A stretch of 64,000 nt of DNA from Symbiodinium natans. Its lineage: Eukaryota; Sar; Dinophyceae; Suessiales; Symbiodiniaceae. The position numbers and the translations under genes are program-made. The notes under the pieces are model-generated. The model worked only from the letters and a program-made list of their open reading frames with translations, ran no database searches and had not been told where the DNA came from. The stretch is from contig CAJNDS010001890.1 of assembly GCA_905221605.1 (NCBI GenBank), forward strand, positions 1,325,001-1,389,000. The letters run 5' to 3'. Within the stretch, counting starts at the first letter, position 1. Each line of letters opens with the position of its first letter. Below, in pieces: positions 41,784 to 53,700 of the stretch.

Positions 41784-44700
41784 GTCGCACCAGCCGTGGA
41801 GATGCCCGACGTGGCTGGGAGCCGAGGATCCCTTCTCACGTACTTGGCAGGTTAATTCGGGTGCGTAAAAGTATAAGCTTCTGCTGGGTTTAGGGTTTAG
41901 GGTTCAGGGTTTAGGGTTTAGGGTTTAGCCCCCAAAAGCAAAGCTAAACACACCACCCTATAGCCCCTCAGACCTATACACTCCATAACACCCATACAAA
42001 AAAGCAAGAAATGCTATAAGCCTATGAGCCACATAAACCCTAGATGGCAATAAGGGCAAAAAGAAGCGAACCAAAATGAATCCTCCACGATCCCAAAGTT
42101 GCAAGCCCCCCCCCCCCCCCCCCCCCCCCCCCAAGGTCACTCAAAAGGCAATGCCCGCCAACTTCGACTTTGGCCCGGATGCCCGGATTGCATGGCGAGG
42201 CTAAACACTCGTAGTATTGCAGATGCTACCAAATCAGTGTTAGGGATCCTTTTTACTTTTTGGGTTATGGGCTTTCTTATTATATACAAACAAAAAGGAT
42301 CCTTTTTTCTTCCAAGGATTCTGGGGGTAAAGTCCCATCTTGACGCCTTGCTTGGAGGTTCATGGGTACTGATATAACCCCAATTTTAAGTCGACTTACA
42401 ACCTACTTGGAGGACTCAGGGGCTTAGGGGGCTTATAGGTGCAGTTGTAAGTGGGGTTACAAGTACCCTGAACCTCCAAGTCGGGTTTAGGGAAAAGAAA
42501 GGTTTAGGGTTTTAGTGTCGGTTTTAAGTGCCAATGACAATCCAATGGCCCCTAGACTCGCGATATTTAATGTCAGCGCTATGTACGGATGGGTCAGGGC
42601 TTTCATTTAGCTGTGTGCACACTGCTTTTTCTGGTTGCCGGCGACAACATTACTGCTACACTTCAATGTATGCTAAGTACACCTGTCGAGGTACCATTTT
42701 TCCCTAAACGCTATAAGCCCCAAACCCTAACCCTGACCGTATTTTAACTTTCATAGCTTAACCCATCTCAGCCAATACTTTGAGCACAGTTTATAAACCC
42801 TGAACCCTAAACCCTAAACCCGATACCAGGGGGTTTAGGCTTGGGAACATCCCCTACCTGCGGCCCATTCCAGGTGCAGATCTCTTTCAAGCTACCGAGA
42901 GGCATCGGCCCCATGACCCAACCATGTAGGGTTTAGGGTTTAGGGTTTAATTGGGGTTTAGGGTTTAGGGGTTAGGGGTTTAAGGGTTTAGGGTTTAGGG
43001 CAACCTAAAGGCAAGAAGGCCCTGCTTTCAGGTGTTGCCGGCAGCCTCCTCAGCCCGTGCTTAAAAAAGGGACGCTTCAGGTTGGGATGCGGAGTCGGCA
43101 AAGCGCTTCTGCATGGTGGCTTCGGGCCGGAAGGGTAGGTATTTCCGGGCCAGGGGCTAGATAAACTACCTAACCTTAGATCTCTTGGCTACTAGACTCC
43201 CGTAAAGGACCCTATACTTAGGAACGGATAGGGCAAACTACAGGCCCTAAACCCCCTAAACCCTACATCCCAAACCCTAAACCACACCTAAGCACTAAAC
43301 CCCCTAAACCCCCTAAACCCTAAACCCTAAACCACGCAAAGCCCGAAAGAAGCATCCCGCGTCGCTGCCTGCCAGGGAGGAGGATGCCCAGCTCTCGGTT
43401 TCCGTTGGTTTAGGGTTTAGGGTTTAGGATTTAGGGTTTAGGGTTCAGGGTTCAGGGTTTATAGGTTTAAGGGTTTAGAGTTTAGGATGCAGGGTTGGGG
43501 TCTTCATTCATGCGCGGGTGTTTTGGGCTTCGTGTGCACAAGGGAAGCTTGGGACGGAGGATCTCCGAGGGAAGATGAGCTTTGTCTTAGTTCGCCTTTA
43601 GCTGAACTTTAAACTTTTGAGGTTTCCTTATTTAGTAGGAATATTATTCCCCTTTTTCATTGGAGAAGTAAGTTGTTGGTTGCGGATGGAGCTCACTCGA
43701 CCGTGCGGTAATGCTACTTGGGGGTTTCGGAAATCAGGGATACCTTATTGGGGCCCTTATTATGACGGGGGCCCAACCATTTGGGGGTCAATCTTTGGGG
43801 TCCCTTTTTTCGTAGACCCCCACTTATTCTTGAGCATGCGAGCTTCGACCGACTCCGTTGGAGCTAAAACCCTAAACCCTAAACCCTAAACCCTAAACCC
43901 TAAACCGCCTAAACCCTAGACCCTAAACCCTAAATCAAGAGAGCTTGCCGCGCTCCAAGCGTCCTCATCCAGTCGCACTGCCGGTTGAAATTGTGTTGGC
44001 GACTTCTTCGCTGTGAAAATCCAAAGTAGTTAGCACGCGAGGCCAAAAGAGCAAGACTAGGGTTCTGCTTTTTGTGGGCACAAGGAATCACGAGGAAATG
44101 AAATCCCAGACTGTTTATTCAGCTTGAGATCTGTCTCGGCCCCGGAAAATTCAGCCTTTACAGGGTGGGGCCCCCTTACTATACTAACTGTAGTTAAGGG
44201 ACTTATAACCTAACTTAGGGTCCTTATAACCCAATTTAGGGCCCTTATAACTCTACTTATAACTAGGGGGCCCCACCCTTTAAGGCGAATCAAAAATCCC
44301 AGCGTCCAGCCGACAGAGGGAGTTTTGTGATCATCGTGGGTAAGCGTTCCCGGGCTTTTCTTGGTAGCCCAGCTGTACCCTTTTTTCCATTTTGTTGGGT
44401 TCTAGCTTCCCTTTCAAGTAGCCAACAACAACAGTACCCTTGCTTATATGGTCAGTTCTCAGGATGATGACTCTGACACATATTGGGGGACTCATAAGAG
44501 GAACCTCCGCAAAAGGGACCACGACTTAGAGAGTGACCACATGCTTACTTCTCTTAATCCCTGAACCCGAAAAAAGGGCACCCTTATATTAAACCCGAAC
44601 CCCCAACATGGAGACCCGTGTTTTAGCCCCTAAACCCTAAAAAGGGTACCCGTTTATGGTTACTGGGTTATAGCTCGGACCGGGAGTGGGCCCTGATTTT

Positions 44701-47411
44701 CCCCTTGTAGGATTGGGATTCCTTATTATCCCCTGAAAACCCTGCACCCTAAACCCAATATAAACCCTTGTTATTCCTAGGTTACTCCCCGGTCTAGATT
44801 GCAAGTCTTGCCACTGCCGAGGATGCAGATGAGCATCACAGCCTCGACCTGTGCGAGAACATCCTGTGGCTCTGGCCTGTGCGGTTTGGGGTTTGGAGTT
44901 CGGGATTCGGGGTTTAGGGTTTAGGGTTTAGGGTTTTTTTTGCGGGTTTGGGTTTCGGGAGAGGAGTTTAGGGTGTGGGAGTATAGGGTTTAAGGAGTTT
45001 GGGGGGTTCAGGGGTTTAATTAGGGTGAAATGTGCTTGTTGCCTGTTTTAAATCCCGCAGACGAGTCGAAGGTCACTCAAGCCTTCCGCCCCCCCCCCCC
45101 CCCCCCCCCCCGCCACAACAACGGCAACAAAACTTGTCCAGGACCTAGACTCGAATTCCCCCCCCCCCCCCCGCACCCTCAATGGCCCAATCCAGGATAT
45201 AAACGCGAGCTACACCCCAACCCCAAAAATATACCAGTACCACCAGGCGAAGGGTTCCCAACCCCGGATACCCCTCAGCCCTTGCCCGCCCTGCCGCCCC
45301 CAACCATCGTCACCACAAGTGCCTGCATGGTTTACTAGGTAAGCCCTTGGGACATTTTATATTTTCCCTTATTGGGTGTAAGAAGATCATATGTAGGAAT
45401 CTCTTGAAGAGGGTGTTGGGGGCCATCCTAGTTTGAGGGTTCTTGGGGTGAAGGACTGGAGTCCAGAGTGCAGGGTATCTCGCAGGTTTCTGTCTGCATC
45501 TGAAGGTTTGAGTTGTTTGGGGCCTTTTTTTCAGACGAGTAAGCCCTGTAGTCTCCAACCGGCCAGCAATTCTGCAACCTTCCACAAACCGCGTGGGCTT
45601 GTGAAGGGAAGGTGCGTAGAGTTCACTCAGCGTTCTTAGGGCTTATAGGGCTGAATTAGTATATGTTCATAACCCCAAGAGAAGAACCTTCCCTAAAGTT
45701 GCTAAAGGACATTACGCCCCAAGTCAAGGGCTGAAAGCTAGACCCTAAAGCCCGAAATTGGGGGTCTGAAAGCCTCAAACTTCCGGGGGTGCCCAGTTTA
45801 GAGTAAAGCGGGTGATTCTGTTTTCTTTGGAACTTTGGGGGTTGCGCAACAAGTAGCCCGTTGCTTTTGGGCAAGTACCCATACACGGGTTATGCAGTAG
45901 GATTTAATACGGTCTCTTCTAGAGGCCCCCCCCCCCCCCGAATACCCTTGATCTAAACCCTCAATCCACCTACACCTGTAAGGCCTATAAGCCCCGCTAA
46001 TCCTGCGGAGGTCTTAGGGGCCCTAAACCTTAAAGCCTATGAACTCGGCAGGTTCATAGGTACTTATAAGTCGGGTTCTAAGCAGGGTAACTCTGGTTAT
46101 TCTCTTACTTATGGCACTTAAACCCCAGCTTCTAAGTACCCATGAACGGTCCAGTACAGACCCCACGAAGCTCCTCCGCCCGATAAATCTTGCACCAGGA
46201 AATGGGAACCCTGCAGCCTGTAAAGCCGATAAACCCTAAACCCTAAACCACCCTAAACCCTAAACCCTAAACCCTGAACCCTGAACCCTGAACCCTGAAC
46301 CCTGAACCCTGAACCCTAAACCCTAAACCCTAAACCCCTAAACCCTAGCCTTCACCAGGAACGGGGTGGCTTTCGACGCCTTTGCCACGCCCATGGCGCC
46401 CTCCGCGCCACCCATGGGAGCCGAGGATGCGGTCAGGGAGCCCAGTGAAGCTTCCCCCATGTTGCCATGTTGCTTTGGGGTGGGGGTTTAGGGTGGGTAT
46501 AGGGTTTAGGGTTTAGGGTTTAGGGTTTAGGGTTTAGGGTTTAGGGTTTAGGGTTTAGGGTTTAGGGTTTAGGGTTTAGGGTTTAGGGTTTAGGGTTTAG
46601 GGTTTAGGGTACCTTCTTGGGGTCCTGATCAGAATGGACTCCTACGGCTTGGGGGTTCTATCTAATATTTGGGCTCCCATATTTTCGTAAACCCCAATGA
46701 TGCTTTGGGGGTTGAGGGGGGTTTGGGGTTGAAGGGTTTAGGGTTTAGGGTTTAGGGTTTGTGGTTGAAGGCAGGTTCTTTGGTAGCAACGACCAGCAGG
46801 GCCAGCGCACCGGGGGCCAGCGGCTGCAGCGGTTTGTTTTGTTGTTTTGTTGGTTTCACGGTGTAGGGTTAGTGTAGTTCGGGTGTGTCTCAAAAGGTTC
46901 ATGTACGACAACAACAATCGAAGGTTGAAGAAGTTCGAGGAGAAGAGTATTTGGGCAGACACACATCCCTGGTTGCAGCGAACCCTAAACCCATAGCCCT
47001 GTAACCCTAAACCCCAAACCCCAAACTCTAAACCCTAAACTGTACACCCTAAATCTTTTGGGTATGTCGGTGGGATGCAGCAATGGCTTGGGCATTGTGG
47101 TGTAGGGTTTGGGGGCTCTAAACGCTTAGCGTTTAGGGTAACTCCTGGCCACAGTCCACCTCCTATGCAGTCGTCTCGGCAGCCCAGGTGGTACCTGTCT
47201 TTCACTCTTTTTTTCTTCTAAAGGAACTATAACCCCAAACAAGGGTTTATAGGGTTTAGGGTTTATAGGGTTTAGGGTTTATAGGGTTTAGGGTTTATAG
47301 GGTTTAGGGTTTAGGGTACCCTTATTACATCATGTCACTGGACTAAAAAAAGTCATGCGGAAACTCAGCATAAAGGAGAAGCTCCCAGACCCGCTTCAGG
47401 CGGTCGTTTAG
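41784..47411 (+). CDS. Unrecognised gene, last 13 exons in continuous phase
   Basis: Exons: 41784-41850, 42136-42199, 42874-42925, 43081-43134, 43350-43407, 43942-43983, 44798-44883, 45535-45592, 46171-46219, 46349-46460, 46775-46831, 47137-47187, 47369-47411. All junctions keep phase, and the TAG stop (47409-47411) lies at the start of a telomere-like repeat. Segments include VTQKAMPANFDFGPDARIAW, LGCGVGKALLHGGFGPEG, ATAEDADEHHSLDLCENILW and NGVAFDAFATPMAPSAPPMG, then a Gln/Arg/Pro-rich end FFGSNDQQGQRTGGQRLQ and PPPMQSSRQP. I know no family with this profile; the C-terminal composition hints at RNA binding but shows no domain. Introns hold TIR elements and poly-C tracts. Exon 45535-45592 has a competing frame, so it is the weakest. 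Confidence 0.6.
42231..42322 (+). mobile_element. Dispersed repeat family D, copy 2
   Basis: Same words in the same order as copy 1 at 28.3 kb, about 90% alike by eye. Begins 31 bp after the exon 42136-42199. Confidence 0.8.
42350..42481 (+). mobile_element. TIR element family B, copy 5
   Basis: Left CTTGGAGGTTCATGGGTACT, right GTACCCTGAACCTCCAAGT. Same internal layout as the copy at 36.6 kb. Confidence 0.85.
43588..43674 (+). mobile_element. TIR element family E, copy 1
   Basis: Shares GCCTTTAG-TGAACTTTAAAC and CCTTATTTAGTAGGAATATT with the nested copy at 52.0 kb and ends GGAGAAGTAAGTTG. A small open frame through it (from 43617) is not credible. Confidence 0.65.
44158..44282 (-). mobile_element. 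TIR element family C, copy 2 (inverted)
   Basis: The reverse complement of the copy at 34.84 kb with only a few differences over about 125 bp, so both moved recently relative to most repeats here. Confidence 0.9.
46047..46156 (+). mobile_element. TIR element family B, copy 6
   Basis: Left GGCAGGTTCATAGGTACTTA, right AGTACCCATGAACGGTCCAG. Lies just upstream of the exon at 46171. Confidence 0.7.
46500..46609 (+). repeat. Perfect TTTAGGG array, about 15 units
   Basis: The longest perfect telomere-like array in the window, lying inside the intron between exons 46349-46460 and 46775-46831. Confidence 0.98.
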
Positions 47412-47743
47412 GGTTTTGGGTTTTTGGGGTTTAGGGTTTAGGGTTTAGGGTTTCAGAAGCGGCTCACGGCTTGCAAGCCCGGAAAGAACTGAAGGTGAAC
47501 CTTGGCACGTAATTTCAGAAGTTCCCCTTGGAGCCAAAGCCGTTTGGTCTAGCCAGCTGATTCTGAAGCAACCAAAAGCCTCAAGCCCCAAACCCCTAAA
47601 AACCCCTCAAAAGCCCAAAATCTGCAAAGCAACCCCTAAACCAAAAACCCAAAACCCTAAAGTAACCCCTAAACCCTTAACCCCTGAAGTAACCCCTAAA
47701 CCCTTAACCCTCCTAACCCTCAACCCTACACTTCCCTGACGCC

Positions 47744-50700
47744 ATGGGCCTGAAGAGCCAGCGGCAGAAGCAAGCGCGCAAGGAGCTCGCGGGGCCGGAA
47801 GGTGTGCCTAAATTGGGTTTAGGGTTTGGGTTTTAGGGTTTGGGGTTTAGGGATTAGGGTTTATAGGGTTTATAGGATTTATAGGGTTTATAGGGTTTAT
47901 AGGGTTTAGGGTTTAGGGTTTAGAGGTTTCAGCTGGGAGCGCCCCGCAGCTGGAAGCCTTCACAGTTCTCAACCCCCCTCCACAGAGGAATTACAGGGTT
48001 TGGGGTCCAGGGTTTAGGGTTAAGCCTGCCGGCAGACATACCATTGAAACCAACCAGCCGACAAACAAAAGCCCGCCACAAACTTTAAGGATTGAATTCA
48101 GGGCTCCGACCCGAATCCCCAAGGGTTTAGGGTTTCGGGTTTAGGGTTAGGGTTTAGGACCCCTTTAGGCCCCTAGATCCTAAACCCTAAAACCCTAAAC
48201 CCCTCACACTCCTGTACCCGTATGAACCCTTATTTGGGGCTGCGGGGTCGGACAAGAGGAGCTGAAGAAAACTCTCCGAGCATCCGAGCAGTGTCCGCAT
48301 TGCATCTTGGCCGCAGATTTTGGTTTAGAGGGTTTGGAGTGTTTGGAGGGTGTAGAGTTTAGGGTTTAGGGCTTAGGGTTTAGGGTTTAGGGTTTAGGGA
48401 GGGTTGAGAGGGTTTATAGGGTTTACAGGGCTTATTGGGCTTATGGGGTTCATAAGGGTTTGTAGGTTTCAGAATTTCTAATCGGGTTTACAGGGTGTCT
48501 GGGGTTTATTAGCCAGCGAGAGATGTTCCGAACGCGTGGCGGCACAGCAGCACGTTTGCAGCTTCTGCCGATGGTGAGGGCCTCATTGCTCTGGGTTCTG
48601 GGATAGCTGAAAATGCGGTTGTTCTGAGGATTGAACCGCGGAGCTGTGCAGCCATGATCGTTCCCTTGACGATATCTCCGTTACGACAAGGGAACGATCA
48701 TGGCTGCACAGCTCCACGGTTCAATCCTCAGAACTGCCGCAGCTTCAGCGATCCCAGGACCTAGAGCAATGAGATAATATTCCCCTTTAAAAGGCGTACC
48801 CTTTTTTTATTCGTAGGTCACTCTTTTGGGTCTAGTATACACTTTGCAGGGGAATCATGTTAGAGTCGGCGACATGAACTCCAGTACAAGCGCAAAGCGG
48901 CAGACGTCAGACTGTCAGAAGCGGTGTCTTGCGGACCATTTGCACGATAGGGGTATTTCCCAAAAAAGGGGGTACCCCTTTTATACCCCAACTAGAATAG
49001 AATCCCCTTAAAAAGGGATGAGGTATAGGGCCTATTTGCACAGCTGTGATAATGTGTGTATACATATATATATATATATAACCTGAAACCGAAATTAAAC
49101 AAACCAGTACGCAAATGCATGTAAGGGTTATATAGGGATTGAGGGGGGGGGGGGGGGGGGGGAGGGGGGACTTTGCTTGAAAATGTATCGTCCAACACCA
49201 AACAGGGAGGTTTTCACCCCAAAGCCTACAGAACCCTTAAAAAGGGTTTTGGGTTATAGGTTTAGGGCTTCAGGGGTTTACAGGGTGGGGCCCCTTAGTT
49301 ATAAGTAAGTTAAGATACTTATATGTAATTTAGAGCACTTATAACTAACTTATACACTAAGTTTGCTAATTTAGTTAGCCAACTTATAAGTTGATTTATA
49401 GGTTACAAAATGTTGTTTTTGTAGTAAAAATCATCATGCAGAGCCCATGTCTTAAAAGAAGAGGTTTTTGGGCGCTCTTCAAGAAGAGGCGTCTCTTGGC
49501 CCTGCAACGCCATCTCAAAGCAAGTTGGTGTTGCGGAGAGACGAAAGCTGTCTGGCTGAGACAGGAAACAAAACGGCTGCAGGCAAGGACACAAAACGTT
49601 TAGCGCATGCGCTTGGGATGTGGGGATGTGTCCGCGATGTGTCCGCCTGTGCCCCGCGTGTGTCGAAAACCCGATGTGTCCGCGATATATCCGCGATGTG
49701 TCCGGTGTGTCCGCCCCATTTTTTGCAGTGTGTCCGGTGTTTTCCTGTGTGTCCACCCTCTTTTGCACTATGTGTTCCCAATGTGTCCCCCGTGTGTGCC
49801 GGATGTGTCCGGATGTGTCCCCGACGTGTCGGTGTATATGTCCGAATGTGACCCGAATGCGTGCCAAGCCAAAGGCTTCGCAAAACACGGCCCGGCCCGG
49901 AACATCAGCTGTGGAAACTCCTCGAGATTAGAACTTGAAAAACAATCGTTCCGAGCCTATAACCTTGCAAAATCCTATATCTCACAGTCGCGAGCATGGA
50001 TCTCATGAAAACACGGTTTTTTAAAGCTAAGTTGTATAAGTTACTTATAAGTTGGGCACAAAAACTTATAACTAACTTATATCTTGGACAAATAATTTAT
50101 AACTAAACCATGAACTTAACAACTTATAATTTATGTTAGGAAAGTTATAAATTGATTTATAGAGGTTATAAATCAATTTATAACTGAGGGGCCCCACCCT
50201 GTAGGGGTTTATCCACCCTAAACCTTAAATCCTAATCTCTAATCTCTAAACCTTAAATCCTACCTAAACCCTAAACCCTAAACCCTAAACCCTAAACCCT
50301 AAACCCTAAACCCTAAACCCTAAACCCTAAACCCTAAACCCTAAACCCTAAACCTAGCTCTTAGGTTCAAACAAATGCCCCAGGTAAGAAGAAGGTCGCC
50401 GATCTGGACTCCCACGTGAAGAGCCACCACTCTTTCAGCTGCGCCCGCTGTGGCCAGCGTTTCAGGCCCGAGCTCCGCTCTTAGGGTTTAGGGTTTAGCG
50501 TTTAGGGTTTAGGGTTTAGGGTTTGGGGTTTGGGGTTTGGGGTTTGGGGTTTAGGGTTTGGGGTTTGGGGTTTGGGGTTTGGGGTTTGTAGGCTTTTTCG
50601 GGTTTAGGGTTTATAAGGGTTAGGTTTTCGGGCGGGCCTTCTTTCCTCATACACGAGACCAAGCAAACTGTCAGAGATCACACTCTATGGTTAAAGGATT

Positions 50701-53700
50701 TAAGGCTTTCGGGGCTCCGAAGGCTTGATTTGGGGGCAACCTCTACGGTCAGTTCTCCAGACACATATGTACATATTTCTGCAGGGGGCGGTGACACCAT
50801 ATTACCATATTCATTTATTCAGTTCTCTGTTTCCACTTGCAGGACTATTCTTGTGCTGCAGGTAGATTCCTTCTTCTCATGCCTTATATGACTCTCGGAT
50901 GGAGAAAGTGCTTGGCCAGGGACCAGCAGGCATGGAAACACCACATGCGAGACGTCCACGGACTAAAGGCGCCTCTGGCTACAGACAGCTTCAAGTTTTG
51001 CGGAAGGGTATGGGGTGTGGGGTTGAGGTTTAGGGTTTAGGGTTTTTTAGGGTTTAGGGTTTAGGGTTTAGGGTTTAGGGTTGAGGGTTTAGGGTTTAGG
51101 GTTTAGGGTTTAGGGTTTAGCGGTACTTGGAGGTTCTGGGTACTTGTAACCCCAATTAGAACTGTACGTATGAGCCCCCCGAAGTCCCCCAAGTCCTCTG
51201 AGTAGGTCATAAGTAGACTTATACTTGGGGTTCTAAGTACCCATGAACCTCCAGGTATGGGGTTGAGGTGTAGGGTTTAGGGGGGTCAATGTCTCAGGGC
51301 TTCTTCCGCTATGGGCTTATTTCTTGAGGACCAAATGAACCCATTTAATATGGCATACATACCTTAATTTATATGACCCCAAGTTGTTACGGTTCGATTG
51401 GTCCCAGGAGTTAGGGTTTCGGGGATCAAAACCCTATAGAATTTCTTCTGCCCCAACTCCAATCCGCGACCGCCCTCTTTGATCGAGATCTACACAAACT
51501 TGGAGTTAGGGTTTAGGGCTTATAGGGTTTAGGATTGAATTGGGATTCATGTGGGTATTTAGAAGTAGGGCTATGTGTACCCTAATAGAGGAATATCCAC
51601 TACTTCTAAGTACCCATGACAGCTCCAAGTACAGATGCGTCATCGGCTCATTCGATGTGCAAGTGCGCGTAAAGCCTCAGATTGCACAGGAAGCTGCCCA
51701 AACTCCCGGGAGCTCAAGACTTTACCCCAGGACCTACGCTTTATCAGTAGGGAATGGACCTTAAGCATCGACCCGCTCCTCCTTGTGAAGTACAAAAACA
51801 GCATGCTCCCTAAGTACTACACCCCACAACCCCCCAAAAACCGCGTGGGGCTCTCTGTCTCTGCTTGATCTGCGTGCGTTTTCTTGAGCTTTTGGCAGCC
51901 GAGGAGGGTCAAGCCACGAAGGAGGACCGACACACCAAGCTGGCCAAGTGGGTGTCCTTTGGCAGCATGGGAGGGATAAGGGTGTACTTGGAGGTTCGTG
52001 GTACTTTACTAGCTTACTTCGCCTTTAGTTGAACTTTTTAAACTTTTTGGGTCTCCTTATTTAGTAGGAATATTAAAGTTTAACCTTTTTCCCCTGGGCT
52101 ATGGGAGAAGTAAGTAACTGTACTTATAACTGTGCTTATGAGCATATCAGGGCACTTGAGGGGCTTATCAGTGGGTTGTAAGTACAGTTATGATTGGTAA
52201 GTAAAGTACCACGAACCTCCAAGTAGGGTTGAGGGCTTTAGGCATAGAGGGCTTGTGGGTTCAGGGTTTGGATTTTGGGGTGGGTTTAGTGCTTCGGAGC
52301 CTTGTATACAACTTGCAACGCCTCGTAGGTAGTAAAGTCTTGTGTGGAACGATGTGGGTAGAGAGTTGGGTGGACATTTCGCAGCCGTACAGAGGGCCCA
52401 CAAGCCATTAGCTTCCATCTCCTTCGCGGTTTCGGGTTTAGGGTTTAGCGTTGAGTGTTTCGGGGCGCCCAATTCCCTGCTATTGCGGGATTCTGCCATA
52501 GAATTTCTCAGGGGCTTATAGCTTTATTGGTGGGGTTGATACTGCGAGTAATGACCAATCATATCCTCCTGATAATCCCTGAAAAGGTATATTTTTGAAT
52601 TCTAACCCTAAACCCTGGCGGGGGGCCTTTAGAATGTACGGTTTAGGGTTTCGGCTTAGGGTTAATAGGTTCTTAGATTCTTGGATTGTGTCTAGTCCGC
52701 TGGGTAAGCCGGGGCTTTCGACGGCTCTTGAACATCCTGAATCTACCGTATCCCCCGCCTCCTCCCCCCCCCCCCCCCCCCGGGGGCAAATCGAACCTTT
52801 CGGCCAACAAACCTACACCTTTTCACCCCTCCAGCGCTCCCATTATTAGACCCTCAGCCCTAAACCCTAAACCCTAAACTTAAAACCCTAAACCCTAAAC
52901 CCTAAACCTTGACCAAGTCAGGTCTGGTGGTAAGGCGCAGCCGCATTGATCCCTAGCGTTGGGGTGGCGTTGGGCCCTGGAAGTTGTTTATCGTCTCATG
53001 ATTATCGGGGTCTTAGGGTTTAGGGGGTCTAGGGTTCTAGGGTTTCGGAATATTATAGGGTATTTAGGGGGTTTGGGGGTTTCAAGGTTTCGGAGTACAG
53101 AAAGTGTTCAGGCTTTAGGGTTACGCCCCAGCCCTTCTGCCTAAACCCTCAAGCCAAAAATCCCGGGATGAAGCTGGGGATAGTCCCTTGAACTGATCTT
53201 TAGCCAGACAAGGGAGCTGAGTATGTAACCTTGAACACCTCTTTTGGTTGATCAACCACCTACAAGCCCACAGCTTAGGGATGAGGGCTTAGAGTTTAGC
53301 AGTTTTACGGTTTCAGCCTTTGATTCTAATTTTCCTCTGAGAGAAACTGCAAGTAAGGGAGCATTCAATTGCAAGGGAAGGGTGCCGGGAGAGGCTTAGG
53401 TTCAGGGCGATTGTGGCTTCAGGGCCGGATTATAGGGCGTTGCTGGAACCGACCTAAAGCCTAAACCCTAAACCCTAGACCTTTAAGACAACATAGGTAG
53501 AAATTGTATGTGGTATCATTCTGAACCTTTCCAAGATACTTGCCTAAACGTCTGACAAAGCGCCCACCCCCCCGAGACCCCTTCCTGCCCCCTATACAAT
53601 TTCTGTAAGCCCCTAAACCCTAAACCCTAAATTTCTCTAGCCTGGGCAGCACCCTGGGCCCAGCCTTCCTGGCCCCCCCCGAAAGCCCCCCCCCCCCCCT

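Noticed and set aside
46500-46609. A true chromosome end
   Set aside because: The arrays are interstitial, short, in both orientations and flanked by coding exons throughout.
49403-49888. A 161-codon minus-strand ORF inside the 926-bp family C element as its transposase
   Set aside because: The frame runs through a degenerate ATGTGTCCG tandem repeat and shows no transposase motif.
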